Positions 30,683 to 42,810 are shown, counted from the stretch's first letter. The stretch is 64,000 nucleotides of DNA from Phragmites australis (GCF_958298935.1 NC_084937.1:26731568-26795567), one strand, 5' to 3'. Notes: a model not told the origin generated them from the letters alone. Translations and numbers: made by a program.

Positions 30683-32849
30683 CTACAAATGATGGAAATG
30701 AAGTAGATAAATGAGTGTCCAGGAAAAATAAAATGGATTAATGAGAAATAGAGCAGGCACATGCAGTGACATGGACACATGGTGATTCTGAAAATGCTTT
30801 ATACCTCTAAAAGTGGAGAACTGGCTAAGGATCTATATGTCTCATTCTTGTCAACCATCGTGTGTGCATGCCATAAGGTCAATGGGAATCTTCGTTCAAT
30901 TTTTTAGTAGTGCTGAAGCCAAGACATAATATACTTTCTCTGAAAAAATGACTAACTGAAAACTCGAGCCACTGTTTTTCTTACGCCACAACCTCGCATT
31001 TTTTCCGAACTCGGGAAAATCCTATTTCCATTAAGAACTTAACGAAATTTACACAGTATTACAGTCTTACATGAAATAGACGAAGATACTAAAAGCGTCA
31101 AGATAAATGTGGGACAGATATCTAACCAGGTAACCCAAGAATGACGAGATATGCCGCAACCACGTATCGCAGAAGTTTCATGTTCGTCGTTTAATCTCCA
31201 GGAATAGAATGCTCATGGCGTGTGACATTTGCAAGCTACGCATTTCGTCGAACACTTTGAGGGCGTTCAGATGTGCAGCCATAGGCATGGGAGTGGGCTT
31301 GAGGAGGTTGGTGAGCATGGCATGCATAGACCACACGCCGCTCCCGTTTGGTCTCCAACAAGGCATGCCCTCCCTTCTGCCTTCCAACGCCGCTCGCCGC
31401 CGTCGTCACTTCCTTTGACTATGAGCCCCTCTCTCTCTCTCTGCGTGTGTGTTGAGGTGGGTTGGGACTCGGAGGTGGGTGGGGGGTTGCGAGTTGTTAA
31501 TGAAGGAAGATGTGGAGGCAACTAGAGCTTCGAAGGAGAGTTTGTCAAACCTTCAAAATCAAGGTCATGTAAGCTAGATAAGTTTGAAATTTGAATTCAT
31601 ATAGCCATGGTTTGGTTCACCACAACAGCTTTTTAAGCACCAATACTGATTTGGGTCGTCCCATGAATTTGGTAGGATACATTGGTTTCTTGGTATCTAC
31701 ACTAAATATCTAGTTATGACAAATGATATGGTGATAAATCAACATATTCTTTCAAACCAAACAACACCGTTACGTCCTCAAACCAAAAAGGTGAGCAGAA
31801 GTATGGCTTGTCATTATAGCAAAGTGTGATATCCAACCAACCATGAAAGTAAGTTGCAGTATGTGATTTACCACATATTTAAGGACTATATAGAACAAAG
31901 AAATTTTGAAGGAGAAATAGATGAATTTGTTCCAAAGGAACTAATCCTGCTACATATATTTGGATTTAAGTAGCACTCAATAGAAATTCATAGGATGGGA
32001 GAAAGTATTTGGATTGAAGGATTGCTCGAAAAGATTATGATATGATAGGATTATTTTTTTAATATTTTGGACAGACTTTAACATGAGCTCTGATCTCACC
32101 GATTGGAAAAGTAAGTCATTTTACAATTTGTGCTGGTCACACTTTTTGAGCTTTAAACACTGATATATAAAGAATTACATATATCGACAATATAAGATAG
32201 ATCTTAATAGTATCGCCAGTAAACTTACTTTCATAATATGTTATTCTTTTTATTTGAAATAACATATTTTAAATATCCTAAACAACTTGCATTTCTAATC
32301 GAGGAGTATGTTTATAGGTTCCCATGTCCTAAAAAGTTCTTAAAAACTGTTAATTTGCTGAAGTGTAGCGAAGTTATCAGTACATATTTCTTAGTGGCAA
32401 AGCTAGAAAGGCAAATTTTTAACCTCATTGTCAATAGCTAGCCTGCCGTTCAACATCACTTCAACCAGCCAATCTAGTGGATACTGTGCATTTGCATCAC
32501 CACTTGCCGGCCTATCTTGCCATCGCCACTATATGTAAAATTTCACTAAAGTCATGTATTATAAATGCTGAAACCAGAAAAATGACTATGATCAAACAAC
32601 TGCAAGAGATAATCCTCAAAGCAAGTACGCCGATCGTTAAAACAAATACAAGAGAGGAGAAATAGCTCTAAGTGGATCACTGAAGGTGTATTTCCATGGT
32701 AGCTGAAGACTTAGGGCAGGTTTTGATTTATTATTTTCATGAAGAAAAATATATTCCTTTAAATTAACACATAATTTGGCATGCCCGGTTGCTGGTTTAG
32801 AAACTAATCATTGCCCGTTTATTGGTTTCAGAAACTAATCGTTATGCTA

Positions 32850-33099
32850 CTTCCTCTGATCCCAAATATAAATTCATAGCCTCCCTTGCAATTCACACAA
32901 AAAGTCCATTAACAACTCTAATGCACATTTTTCTTTATTCTTCTATTTCTATCCCTACTTAAATACACTCCAACCAATACAACAAAATTGCAACACACCT
33001 TAACTCTAACAATAATTGATGGGTAATAGGGTTATTGTAGCCCTCAACTTAATTCTTGTACCAAAGTCCGAATAGACTTTTATTTGGCATTGGAGAGAG
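32850..33099. mobile_element. Stowaway-like MITE, about 250 bp
   Basis: Ends CTTCCTCTGATCCCAAATA and, reversed, CTCTCTCCAATGCCAAATA, flanked by TA on each side. These are the hallmarks of Tc1/mariner-type Stowaway elements of grasses. Non-coding. Confidence 0.7.
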
Positions 33100-33179
33100 T
33101 ATCTAGTTTTAGTGCGCGCTACTATCTCATCTACTCATTCTATTGTTGTAAAAAAAGAGTTTAGTCCTTTTAACTACTA

Positions 33180-33488
33180 CTTCTGTTTTCAAATAATTGA
33201 TAATATTGACTTCTCTGTTAGAACTTTGATTATTAAACTTTCAACAAATACTCTTTGTTTTTTTTTTTGACTTTTGGCGGTCTCTAAGACGTGACTCGAT
33301 CACAATTTTTTATAACTTTATATTAATAAATACTAATAAAATTATAATTTTATAAATATATTTTTAAGGACAAATCTAGTCATATAATTTTCACATAGCT
33401 AATGTTGTTAGTTTGGAACTAGTGGTCAAACTTTAGAGATTTTGACGGGACATATTCTATGACGTCAAACAAAAAGTAACGAAGGGAG
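33180..33488. mobile_element. Second Stowaway-like MITE, about 310 bp
   Basis: Left end CTTCTGTTTTCAAATAATTG and right end AAAGTAACGAAGGGAG, each next to TA. The right end is the common CTCCCTTCGTTACTTT terminus. The left end is more diverged, so its limit is approximate. Confidence 0.55.
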
Positions 33489-33729
33489 TAAATATATGTA
33501 AATAGTTCCATGTATATAATATGTTTGAAGTAATATTGATCACAAGTAAAACAATAATATTGCTATTTTACTTAATAGATATTGTAGAATGTATTGTTAG
33601 TCAAAGTACTAAACAGTAAAGTCAATTTAGAAAGGGGTGGCGTTCTTTTTTCAGTGCATTAATCTCATCATAGCAAATCAAAATGGATGAAGGGAGATAG
33701 TGCAAGGGGAGACTTAGTAGAAGAAAATT

Positions 33730-34480
33730 GAGTAAATTTTATAAAATTACATATATTTTGATAAAATTATCGTAAAACTACAGATTTAAATAATAGTTTC
33801 ACAGAACTACAGTTTTAGTGCTAATTTTATCGCAAAATTACAGATTTAAGTAATAATTTCATAAAATTATAGATTTAGCGCTGATTTTATCGTAAAACTA
33901 CAGATTCTAGAGGAGCTATTCACAGCCATGTTACCATGATGACCAGGCCTCGCTTGTAGTCTCACAGTACCTGCCAGCTCATGAAATGAATCGTTCGGGA
34001 GTTCAGGTGATTGCAAGCGGGGCCCTTTCGTCGAGTTAATAGGTCTGCGATACAATCTATAGTTTTACGATAAAATTGGTGCTAAATTTATAGTTTTATG
34101 AAACTATTACTTAAATCTATAATTTTGCGATTTGTGATAATTTTGTTAAAGTATATGTAGTTTTTCATAAGCTCTTGGACGGTTCGTTCATGAGCTGACA
34201 ACTGCTGTGAGACAACAAGTAGTGCCCGATCTTCATGGTAATAAGGCTAGGAATAACTCATCTAGAATCTGTAGTATTACGATAAAATCAACGGTAAATC
34301 TGTAATTTTATAAAATTGTTGTGTAAATATATAGTTTTACGATAATTTTGCAAAAAAAAAAAACTATAATTTTACGATAAAATCAGCATTAAAGCTACAG
34401 TTTTGCAAAATTATTATTTAAACATATAGTTTTACGATAAACTTATCGAATTATCTATAATTTTGTAAAATTAACTCAAG
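33730..34480. repeat. AT-rich inverted and direct repeats in NLR-1 intron
   Basis: About 33735-33900 (words such as TTACAGATTTAAGTAATA) recurs in inverse at about 34050-34165. A further degraded copy lies at about 34262-34480. The GC-richer stretch 33905-34010 (CTCACAGTACCTGCCAGCTC) recurs in inverse at about 34178-34265 (GAGCTGACAACTGCTGTGAG). The block therefore can fold back on itself. Its right edge lies about 30 bases from the NLR-1 exon 1 donor. Family not recognised. Confidence 0.7.
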
Positions 34481-34508
34481 AAAATTGGAGTTGATAAGGA
34501 CGACGCAC

Positions 34509-35493
34509 GTTCTGACAGAGGATATCCTTGGACTCCGCTCCCCCAGTGGCTTCAGTTCGTAGACGTGCCCATGCCACTCCGCCGCATGCCCCGCGCAGTG
34601 CCAGGCGACGTCCTCCCGGCGCGTCGTCACGATGATACGGCTGCCCTTGCTGTTGCCGAACAGAAAAACTCTCCATATATGTTCCCACGACGACCAAGTA
34701 GCGCTTCTCCTGCAGGTACAACCCGATGTCCTGGTCACGTGACAGGCCCAACTCCTTCCTCAGCCGCCGCGTGAACACGTCGGGGCTGTCGAGCGGGTGC
34801 GGCACGGTGATCCATGCACCGCAGTCGAACTCGTCGAGGAGCTCGGGGTCGTTGTGCACCAAGCGAACCAGCGACGACTTCCCCATGCCGCCCATCCCCC
34901 ACACCGACACCATGCTCAGCGCGCCGTTGCTTCCGGAGATCAGCCTTCTCACCTCCTCCTTCTCGCGCTCCCGGCCGATGATGTCCGACACCTGGAACGC
35001 GAGCTCGGCCGAGTGCCCGTCGTGGTCAGGGAGCATAGCAGCCTGCTCCTGGTCTGCGCGGGCCGCGGTGTGGTCGACGACGTTGTGGTACCGTAGGTTG
35101 CGCTGGTTCAGCTCCTCGACGCTGGCCTTGAGGTCCCGGATCCGCGCGGCGATGCGGCGGCGCGAGGCGAGTGTGCCCGGGAGCCAGGAGGCGGCTCGCG
35201 ATGACGAGTTCGTGGCCGCGTAGAATGCGAAGTCGAGGAGGCAGTCCTCGACGTCGTACGTGAGGTCGCGCACCTGCTTCACCCACGTCCTAACGGTGTC
35301 GGTGCGCCCATCGGCCTCGGGGTGGGCGGAGGCCACCTTGAGGAAGGGCTGCATCATCTCCAGCTCGTTGCGGATGAACTCCACCCTTCGGCACGCCGAT
35401 GAGGCGCGCGACCTCGTCGGCGACGGCGGAACCGACGCTGCTCAGGACGCCGTCCAGCACGGACCTCGCCAAGCTCCCGGTCGTCGCCTCCAT
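34509..35493 (-). pseudogene. NLR-1 exon 1 (coiled coil and NB)
   Basis: ATG at 35493 (MEATTGSLARSVLDGVLSS). The N-terminal Rx-type coiled coil includes DVEDCLLDFAF, then WGMGGMGKSSLVRLVHNDPE with the P-loop. Compared with NLR-3, two bases are missing after GVPK near 35385, shifting the frame. A deletion of roughly 35-40 bases near 34690 removes the kinase-2 segment after EKRYLVVV. The exon ends at a GTGCGT donor matching the other copies. It is a CC-NB-LRR receptor remnant with no route to a working product. Confidence 0.9.
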
Positions 35494-35659
35494 CTCTCTC
35501 TCCCCCCACAGATACAAACTCAAACTGACACTCTCTTTTCCGAGGTTGTTAATGGCTTGTAGTTGCACCATGAAGGCTAACGGGGAGGTTGCTTTGCTCG
35601 GCGGGCACATAAACGTTAAACGGAGCAACCACGTGAACAAGACTTGCAATGTTGTACAT

Positions 35660-35817
35660 CAGGGGCAGAACTAGCCCTAGGCCAAGACCCAGGCTGGCTA
35701 ATTCAAATTTGGTTTGGTTGTTAAAAAAATTCTATTATTTCTATAGTAATTTTAATGGAAATTTGGGTCCATGGTCCGGGCTGAAGCCCAGCTCACCATG
35801 GCCCTGGATCCGCCCTT
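35660..35817. mobile_element. 158-bp MITE upstream of NLR-1, 9-bp target duplication
   Basis: Ends AGGGGCAGAACTAG and, reversed, AAGGGCGGATCCAG form imperfect terminal repeats. GTTGTACAT flanks both sides (35651-35659, 35818-35826). The paralogous flank at about 57240 has a single GTTGTACA and no insert, so this is an empty-site-verified insertion. The 9-bp duplication suggests Mutator-type transposition. Confidence 0.78.
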
Positions 35818-36376
35818 GTTGTACATTCATCGTGAATCTGGAGTCTCTGATCGAAGGATCCGAGAATATTCTTAGCTATCAATGGTGATGGATGATTGAT
35901 GCAACATGTTCCTGTAATGTACGGTAGGTATCACCGGCCGGCCGGGTGCCGGTAGGTATGACTACTGAACTTCAAAGAAAAAATTTCATAGATCCATTTG
36001 TGTACTTATTCAGTGGGATCCCACTTCCACGGAGAAAAGAAAATGCGCTAGCTCTTGGAAGAAAGGATACATGGTATGCTGATTCTTTTTTAGGAACAAT
36101 ACGGTAGGCACGTAGCTAGCCGCTAAAATGTTATTGATGGATGAGAGTGATTACATCCTAGAGAATACATATGGTATGAAGATTAAATACAAAGTTGTGT
36201 AAAATTTCCAATGAGGCAGAGACATATATCGGTGTTCACAATATCGGCAATATATTGCATTGCGATTTTGTGCGGCTCTTAATTTCACCATTTATGCACT
36301 ATTTAGCCTAATACATAATGCAAAGAGTGCCTATGATATAGTGCGCTGAAATAGGAGTTGTTTTCACTATTTAGCT
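35818..36376. other. NLR-1 upstream flank
   Basis: Continues the NLR 5' flank. The stretch near 35975-36075 (GGGATCCCACTTCCA, GCGCTAGCTCTTGGAAGAAA) recurs at about 57320-57380 and partly at about 56860-56915, so it belongs to the duplicated NLR promoter region. No gene seen. Confidence 0.55.
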
Positions 36377-38238
36377 TGTTGAGGGGGTTTTCTGAAAAAC
36401 TGCCAAACCAACTCCAAGACCTACTTGAACCTCCTTTGTGACTTGTTCATTGTTGAGAGAGAACTAAGGTTAGCATACATTACTATAAAAATTATTTTTA
36501 GAGATGAATGGTAACTCGTTTTCGCAGACGTTTAGCGCACCCGTCTGCGATCGAAGGTCTGTAGAAATGAATAAATTTCACAGACGCAGAAGTGACCGTC
36601 TGTAGAAATCTATTACCACATACGGTTCACTTAAGAAACCGTCTATAAAAATAAGTTTTCACAGGTGGTTCCTTTAGCGGACCACCTGTGGAAATTGATT
36701 TCCACAGTCGGTTTCTTAAGAAGACCGCCTGCGATAATTGGTCCCCGAATCGATATTTTTTTATCTGAATTTTATTTGACCGATCAGGAACCCCACGGGA
36801 TCGCAACGTCGCAAGTCACAAGTCACGGGTTTTTTCGCGCGAAATACGCGCGCTACGCAGTTTTTGGCACTCAAACTCGAAACCTGTTGGGTCGCGCGAA
36901 CCTTCCTCACCATCACACCAGAGAATGATTACTAAACATAGGAGCATATGTAATTCTTTTGATGTCTGCAATTCAAAACTTTAAATGATTATTTGGACAT
37001 CTAAATGACTTCAAATGAAAAACTTTTCAACTACAAAGTTGTAGATTCCATCAAAGGCTACAGTTTTCATATAAAATTAGTCCTCATCCGACTTCGTATA
37101 GAAAAGTTATGAATTTTTGAAAATAAGTTATCACTCATTTCCACAGGCGGTTACTTATGTGAACCGCCTGTAAAAATATGGACATTTCTACAGGCGGTTC
37201 CTATGAAAATGGGTGATAGCTTATCTTCAAAAATTCATAATTTTTTCATACGAAGTCGGATGAGGACAAACTTTATATGGAAATTGTAGCCCTCGACGAG
37301 ATCTACAACTTTTTAGTTGAAAAGTTTTTCATTTGAAGTTATTTAGATGCCCAAATAATCGTTTCAACAAATAAAATAATATCAACTACAAAGTTGTAAG
37401 ATCTCATCGAGAGCTACAATTTTCATATAGAGTTTTTCCTCATCCGACTCTATATGAAAAAGTTATGAATTTTTTAATGGATGGTCATTTCCAGAGGCGG
37501 TCACATAAGGAATCACCTGTGAAAATGACCATTTTTACAGGCGGTTCCTTATATGAATCGCTTGTGATAATAATCTATTATCACAGATGGTTCACATAAG
37601 GAACTGTCTGTGAAAATATATTTCCACAGACGATCCGTAACCGCAGGAGGCCCTCGCCAACTGTTAATACGGTTTTTCGAATAAACCGCATGTAGAAAGT
37701 TACCCTAGATATCTCGAAAAATAGTTTTTGTAGTAGTGATAAGAGAGGAGAGGGTTAGATCTACCAAATACAACCATTCGAGAGTGAAAGTCGTAGGGGA
37801 TTTGGAGTCTCCCCTCACTTGTTGGCTCCCACATCTTGTTCTTTATTTTCATAGATGGTGGATTCCTTATTCATCCCCGTCCGTGGTTTTTTTCCTGTAA
37901 GGGGTTTTAACGTAAATCTTGGTGTCTACTCTTGATTCGGTATTGCTCTTGCCATATGTGTTGATTGTTTATCATCTTGCTTGCTATCGGTGCCATTTGA
38001 TCAAGTTCATAGTGTATGTATGGTTGGCCTATGAGGCATGAATGTGTTCTTTGATATGTTGTGTTGAGACGATGGAGATTGATAGAGTAGTGAGTTTGTT
38101 GATTCATTGGACAGCTCGTGGTATGTTGGTTTGAAGTATATGTGCTGTTTTTGTTCATGCACACAAGGTATTCGGTGAAATACTTGTAACATATTAGCTT
38201 GTTAATTGTTGCGCTTCTGCTGTCCCTCTACGCTCACA
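36377..38238 (+). mobile_element. Copia 5' LTR, interrupted by a CACTA element
   Basis: Begins TGTTGAGGGGGTTTTC and ends CGCTCACA. Without the CACTA insert and its 3-bp duplication it would be about 600 bp. It contains the words TTTTTTCCTGTAAGGGGTTT and ACGTAAATCTTGGTGTC, common in grass Copia LTRs. It is followed by a primer-binding-like site and gag. The 3' half of the element and its second LTR are absent. Confidence 0.68.
36478..37738. mobile_element. Non-autonomous CACTA (En/Spm) element, 1,261 bp
   Basis: The right end, reversed, reads CACTACTACAAAAACTATTT. The left end reads CATTACTATAAAAATTATTT, so it is the same terminal repeat with one change in the CACTA pentamer. A perfect 3-bp target duplication ATA flanks it (36475-36477, 37739-37741). 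Subterminal repeats such as ACAGGCGGTTCC and GAACCGCCTG occur in both orientations. Internally, about 36990-37130 recurs in inverse at about 37210-37370, so the element can fold. No transposase frame is present. Confidence 0.9.
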
Positions 38239-38845
38239 AGTGCTATCAGAGCTATTTTATATCAAATGTACTTATTTAGTTGTTGTTTTGCTTCAAAATG
38301 TCAAGTTTGAAAGTGAACAAGTTTGATGGCAATGGTAACTTTCAGCCATGGCAAGTAAAAATGCAATCTGTGTTGGTTGGCAAGGGTTTAGACAGTGCTT
38401 TAGAAGAAGATGATCCAGATTTGGCAACCATTTCAAAAGATGAGATGAAGAAGATAGATAAGAAAGCATTGACGGTGCCCCGTTAGGCTCTTGTAGATGT
38501 GTTAAGGCAAGTTTGTGAGGAGAAGACTATTGTAGCTCTTTGGAAGAAATTGGAAGCTCTCTATCTTTATAAGTCACTCTCAAGTAGTTTTTACCTCATG
38601 ATGCACATGTTTAGGATGCTTATGTAAGAAGGCACTCCTATCAAACAATATGTTGATGAGTTCAACAAGGCAGTGTTTAACTATCAAAATACGGGTAGCT
38701 CTATGGACAAGAAACATTAGGCTATTTTGTTCTTATGTTCACTTCCAGATTCATATGATAGCATTAGAGACCATATTCTTTATGGTACATATCCTATCTA
38801 CATGGATGATGCTACTTCTATCCTCTAACCTGCATCTTACATTGC
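38239..38845 (+). pseudogene. Copia primer site and gag remnant
   Basis: TGCTATCAGAGC at 38241 resembles the initiator-Met primer site TGGTATCAGAGC. A Copia gag frame starts at ATG 38298 (MSSLKVNKFDGNGNFQPWQV) and continues with WKKLEALYLYKSLSS, KQYVDEFNKAVFNYQNT and SLPDSYDSIRDHILYGTYPI. It is interrupted by several stops and then joins directly to the 3' flank of NLR-2. The same gag piece lies downstream of NLR-3. Confidence 0.85.
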
Positions 38846-38870
38846 TCAGCTGTCATGCCCATGGATACCT

Positions 38871-40668
38871 TCAGCGGAATCGACTTCCAATGAGGAATTT
38901 AGGGCGTCTTATGTGTCTATTGACTTGTACTTGCAATATCTCAATTAGGTTCCTTTTCTCACCACAATTCTTCAAAAGAAGCTCATTTAGGTTCAACAGG
39001 TACTGCACTCCAGACAAGCCATGTAGGGATGGGCACTTGTTCACCCAAAGTTGCTCAAGCTCAGGCATCGCGCCATTCTCGATTTCTATTGTCTGAATCC
39101 CCGGTTGCCTGTCAATGTCAAGGAACTTGAGCTTTGGGAATTTACCAGCGGTGAAATGCAATGACTTCCCTATATAAAAGTTTTCCCATAGGCCTAGTAA
39201 AGTCAGATTACGCAAGTTTTGAAGGCACAAGATGTCTTCCTGCTTCAGTTCTGTCCCCAATAGCTTCACCTTTGCTAAATCGTTGAGTGAATTGATCCAT
39301 TCAGGCAGCATGCTGACCTTACCGCACAGCCTCAGTGAAACTAGATGTCTAGGTATTGCTGATTCATCCATCATGATAAGAAATTCAAGTGAGTCAGAGC
39401 GCACTTCGAGCTGTTGCAACCGACTGAACTCTCCTATCGACTTGCACAGCTCCTGTCCTTCTTTATTGGTAAGCCCTGTGACCCCTAACCTTTGCAGATT
39501 TGTCAAGTTCGTCAGCTTCTTGAGCCTCCCTACCACACCATTACCCTTGCCAAAATTGACCACCCCTAACATGTGCAAGTTCTTTAACTTCTCAATTCCT
39601 TCGGGAGCCCTTACACTGAATTGGTCCACGTTGAAAACCTTGCAACACCCACTGCCGTTGCACCATAGGGCTTCTATGTGAGAAAGGCTGGATTTATGGT
39701 TGACCTTCAGTTACTCCCCTATCTTAAGAAAATCTTTCGAGAAGTTGACACCAGCAAGAAGATAATGCAACTTCTCAAGTTTGTCAATGCCACAGGGGAG
39801 TTGTGTCTCGTGTGTCTTGGATATCTAATGTCTCCAGGTATCGAAGGTTCTGCAAGGAAGATGGAAGCTTAGAAATATCCGTTCCTCACAGGCACAAATA
39901 CCTTAAGTGTTGTAGCTCCCCTATGTGCTTGAGGTCATCATTCTTTAGATTGACTGTGTCCTCCAGGTCCAGCACTCGCAACAGCTGCATTTCTGGAGAG
40001 ATGAGAGATGAAGGGTACTCCCCGAAGATCGTCAACGATCGGATATATGATAAGTTTATGTTTTGCAGCTTTTCATCCCTCCTCTTCCATCTGGATACTA
40101 CCAGGTGACGTATCTTACTTTGTGGTGCCTCATTGGACTTCTTCTCGATGAGGAATAGTTGGTTGTCCTCGATGGACTTGGACAAGATGATTTGGAGCAC
40201 CATGCTATGAACCCGGCAGCGATCAGCTCTAACTCCAGGGCTGACCTTGGCAGGTTGAATCATGCTTTTGTTAATGAGCTCTCTGTAGAAACGCTCTCCT
40301 ACATCCTCCACAGGCATGTCACATTTCTTTGTTATGTAGCCTTCTGCCATCCACCGCCTCAGCAAGCGGGTGCATTTGATCTCATGGTTCTCAGGGAAGA
40401 TACTGAGGTACAAGAAGATCGACTTCAGGTGATACGGCAAGCCATCATAACTTGAGACAATCACCTTGGGGATGTTGTTTAGGTCAGACTCCAGTTCTGC
40501 TCTAAGATATTCGTGCAGATTCCTCCATTCTGTGCCTGTTTTAGGTCTATTGGCGAGGAGACCTCCTATTGTAGATATGGCAAGGGGAAGCACATGGCAT
40601 CTCCTTAAGATATGGCTAGCTTGCTCCGCCATGTCTGCCGGCAAAGTGTACTTAGTTGTTTTGTAGAC
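38871..40668 (-). pseudogene. NLR-2 exon 2 (ARC and LRR)
   Basis: Not interrupted by a retrotransposon, so it shows the empty-site state for both A and B. It starts at an intact acceptor (ATTTGTAG). Landmarks are HILRRCHVLPLAISTIGGLL (GLPLA changed to VLPLA), FLYLSIFPENHEI, CRVHSMVLQIILSKS, LTIFGEYPSSLISPEMQLL, then LRRs (LVSLRLCGKVSMLPEWINSL, NLTLLGLWENFYIG). It has a CGA to TGA stop after HLRYLCL at about 39883-39885, and a two-base loss near 39813 that shifts the LRR frame. It is otherwise almost identical to NLR-3. Confidence 0.92.
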
Positions 40669-42747
40669 CTACAAATGATGAAAATGTAATAGAGAAATGA
40701 ATGTCCTGAACAAATAGAATGGATTCGTCACTAATAAAGCAGGCAGTGGCAAGGTGATTCTGAAATGCTTTATAGCCATATAAAAAAAAGAGCTGGAATG
40801 GCTAAGGACCTAATCTATGTACAACTCTTGTCGACCATAATTTGATGCCATAAGTTCAGCGGGAATGATCTTTCAGGTTTCTGAATAAAGGACTAGCTGA
40901 AAAGATCAAGCTATTGTCTTTCTTACATCGCAACCACGTATTGGCATGTTGTAGAAGTGTCATGTTCGTCCTTTAATTAAACTGCATTACTTACAAGTAC
41001 GCTACATGGCAAATTAGGCTTACAGTTCATTTGTATTGATATTTGTGTCGAAGATGTAGGTGTGAAAATTAATAGATAAATGGATATTAGATGAATGGAT
41101 ATTAGATGGTGGAATAGATAGATGATATAGATCACGCGTCATAAGTGCATGTAAAGTTGCATTCCGCTAGGTGGCAAACTAGGCTTACAGTTCATCTATA
41201 TTGATATTTGTGTCAAAGGCGTATGTGAGGAAATTAATAAATGAATGGATATTAGATAGGTGGAATAGATAGATGATATATATCATATGTCATAAGTGCA
41301 TGTGAAATTGCATTTCGCTGCAAACTATCATACAAATTCATCGCAGTTTTCTAGTATCGCTCCAGTTATCTGCATTTGCCCTTGCCAAGCGGCACACACA
41401 TGACATATATGTAGGTAGATGCTATCCAAAAAGGTAAGCCTTGAAGATCTTACATTGCTGCTTCAGTGTGGAATAGGATATTGGTGGCATCAGATATTTC
41501 AAAGCGACACATTTCGTTGAACTACGAGGACATTGACAACTTGGCATACGCATGTCGCGCGCATGGAAGTGGAGCTTGAGGAGGTTAGTGAGAATAGTAT
41601 GCATAGGCACGCACTACCTTCTGCCTTCCAACGGCGCTTCCGTTTGACATCCAAGGAGGCACACCCTGCCTACCCTGCCTACTTCCTTCTTGGTGCTAGA
41701 TTACGTTAGGCTTCTAATTTGTTCCTCACTAGAGCTCTTCAGAATGAGACATTAAGGATGCATTTGGTTATCTGAATCTCCTCTAGGCTGACTCGGTGAA
41801 TATGTATAATCTCAGAGAAGTGTGTTTAGTTATCGTATTCATTGTTCCAACCTGGCCCAGTAGATACAAATATAAGACACTATCCTGGCCCGATAGAAGT
41901 AGGCTCCATATCCGCTCATACATGCACGCACACTTGTCAATGCTATAAAATCATATTCACTCGAGTAACCAGTTATAATCAACTCAACTTACTTATACTA
42001 TACAACTATACGAAATCTCATTCGAAGAACTAAACACACCCTAAGGTGATTTGAACTGAACACTTTCAATACCGTGGCATGTTTTTATGAGATGGAATGG
42101 GATATTGCTCAATTAGTGTACTTGAACTCAACCATTTATCCTCTCATTATCTAATTTGTGTGCCACTTTGTAATGTAAAGTTTCCCAAATTTAATAAAAT
42201 AGTTTTATATTCATTATGCATGACAATAAATTTGATGTGGCTTCTTTTTGGCTTGAGAAATTATTTTATTACCTAAGTATTTATTTGTAAGTAAACGCGG
42301 GCATCCATTATCCTCGTTAATTAACTTGACCATTTGCTAAATGGATTCTTGTTTTGAATGTCAAGGTCTTAGATGTCCAAACCATCTTCACCTTACGTAA
42401 CATGTTCCATTTAGCCGGTTCGTATTTTTTTATACTTATCACTCTGTCAAAAAAAATTTGAACAATAATAATAATCTAATTTCTTAAGAATCCATCAGAA
42501 GAGTTTAAAGAATGCTAGCATAAACATAGCATGATTGCTATTTTAATAGCATGAAAAAGTATTTTACCTCTCGCTCATTTAAACTGCAAGCACATTAAAT
42601 TAAAATTGCAGTACTATGTGAGTTGTTTGATGTTGCTGATAGTTAAAGATGACCGAAGGTCATTCGAAAAAAACAACTAAAGGTAATATAAATTCAATCA
42701 CTTAGAAATTACACACTGCAAGCGAAGTTTGCTAAGGAAGAACGCAC
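40669..42747 (-). other. NLR-2 intron (2.1 kb)
   Basis: AT-rich and non-coding. It holds a 165-bp tandem duplication, a segment homologous to the NLR-1 intron (41460-41680), and near 42560-42720 the sequence shared with the NLR-3 intron just inside exon 1. NLR-3 lost the middle of this intron. Confidence 0.6.
41001..41320. repeat. Tandem duplication, period 165 bp
   Basis: Two copies starting at 41001 and 41166. Shared words are GGCTTACAGTTCAT, TTGATATTTGTGTC, AATGGATATTAGAT, GGAATAGATAGATGATATA and GTCATAAGTGCATGT. Within the first copy AATGGATATTAGATG is itself repeated. It lies in the NLR-2 intron. Confidence 0.85.
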
Positions 42748-42810
42748 CTTCCAACAAAAAAGATCCATGGACTCCGCATCCCCCAGTGGTTTCAGCTCGT
42801 AGATAAGCTC
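42748..42810 (-). pseudogene. NLR-2 exon 1 remnant (last 60 bases)
   Basis: Corresponds to the end of exon 1 in NLR-3 (YELKPLGDAESMDLLC-type sequence) up to a GTGCGT donor at 42747. Upstream of AGCTC (42806-42810) the sequence changes abruptly to Copia gag, so the coiled coil and P-loop of NLR-2 are gone. Confidence 0.85.

Larger units (their letters stand above)
30683..34508 (-). other. NLR-1 intron (3.8 kb), repeat-filled
   Basis: Spans the acceptor at 30683-30684 to the GTGCGT donor at 34508. About 31190-31420 is homologous to 41460-41680 in the NLR-2 intron, so it belongs to the ancestral gene. The rest is AT-rich with two Stowaway-like MITEs and a block of inverted repeats next to exon 1. 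A CT microsatellite lies near 31430. No further gene was seen. Confidence 0.6.

Noticed and set aside
31178..31525. Short frames resembling a repeat-protein motif (NALKVFDEM) in the NLR-1 intron
   Set aside because: Only one motif-like string; the homologous segment in the NLR-2 intron does not conserve the frame.
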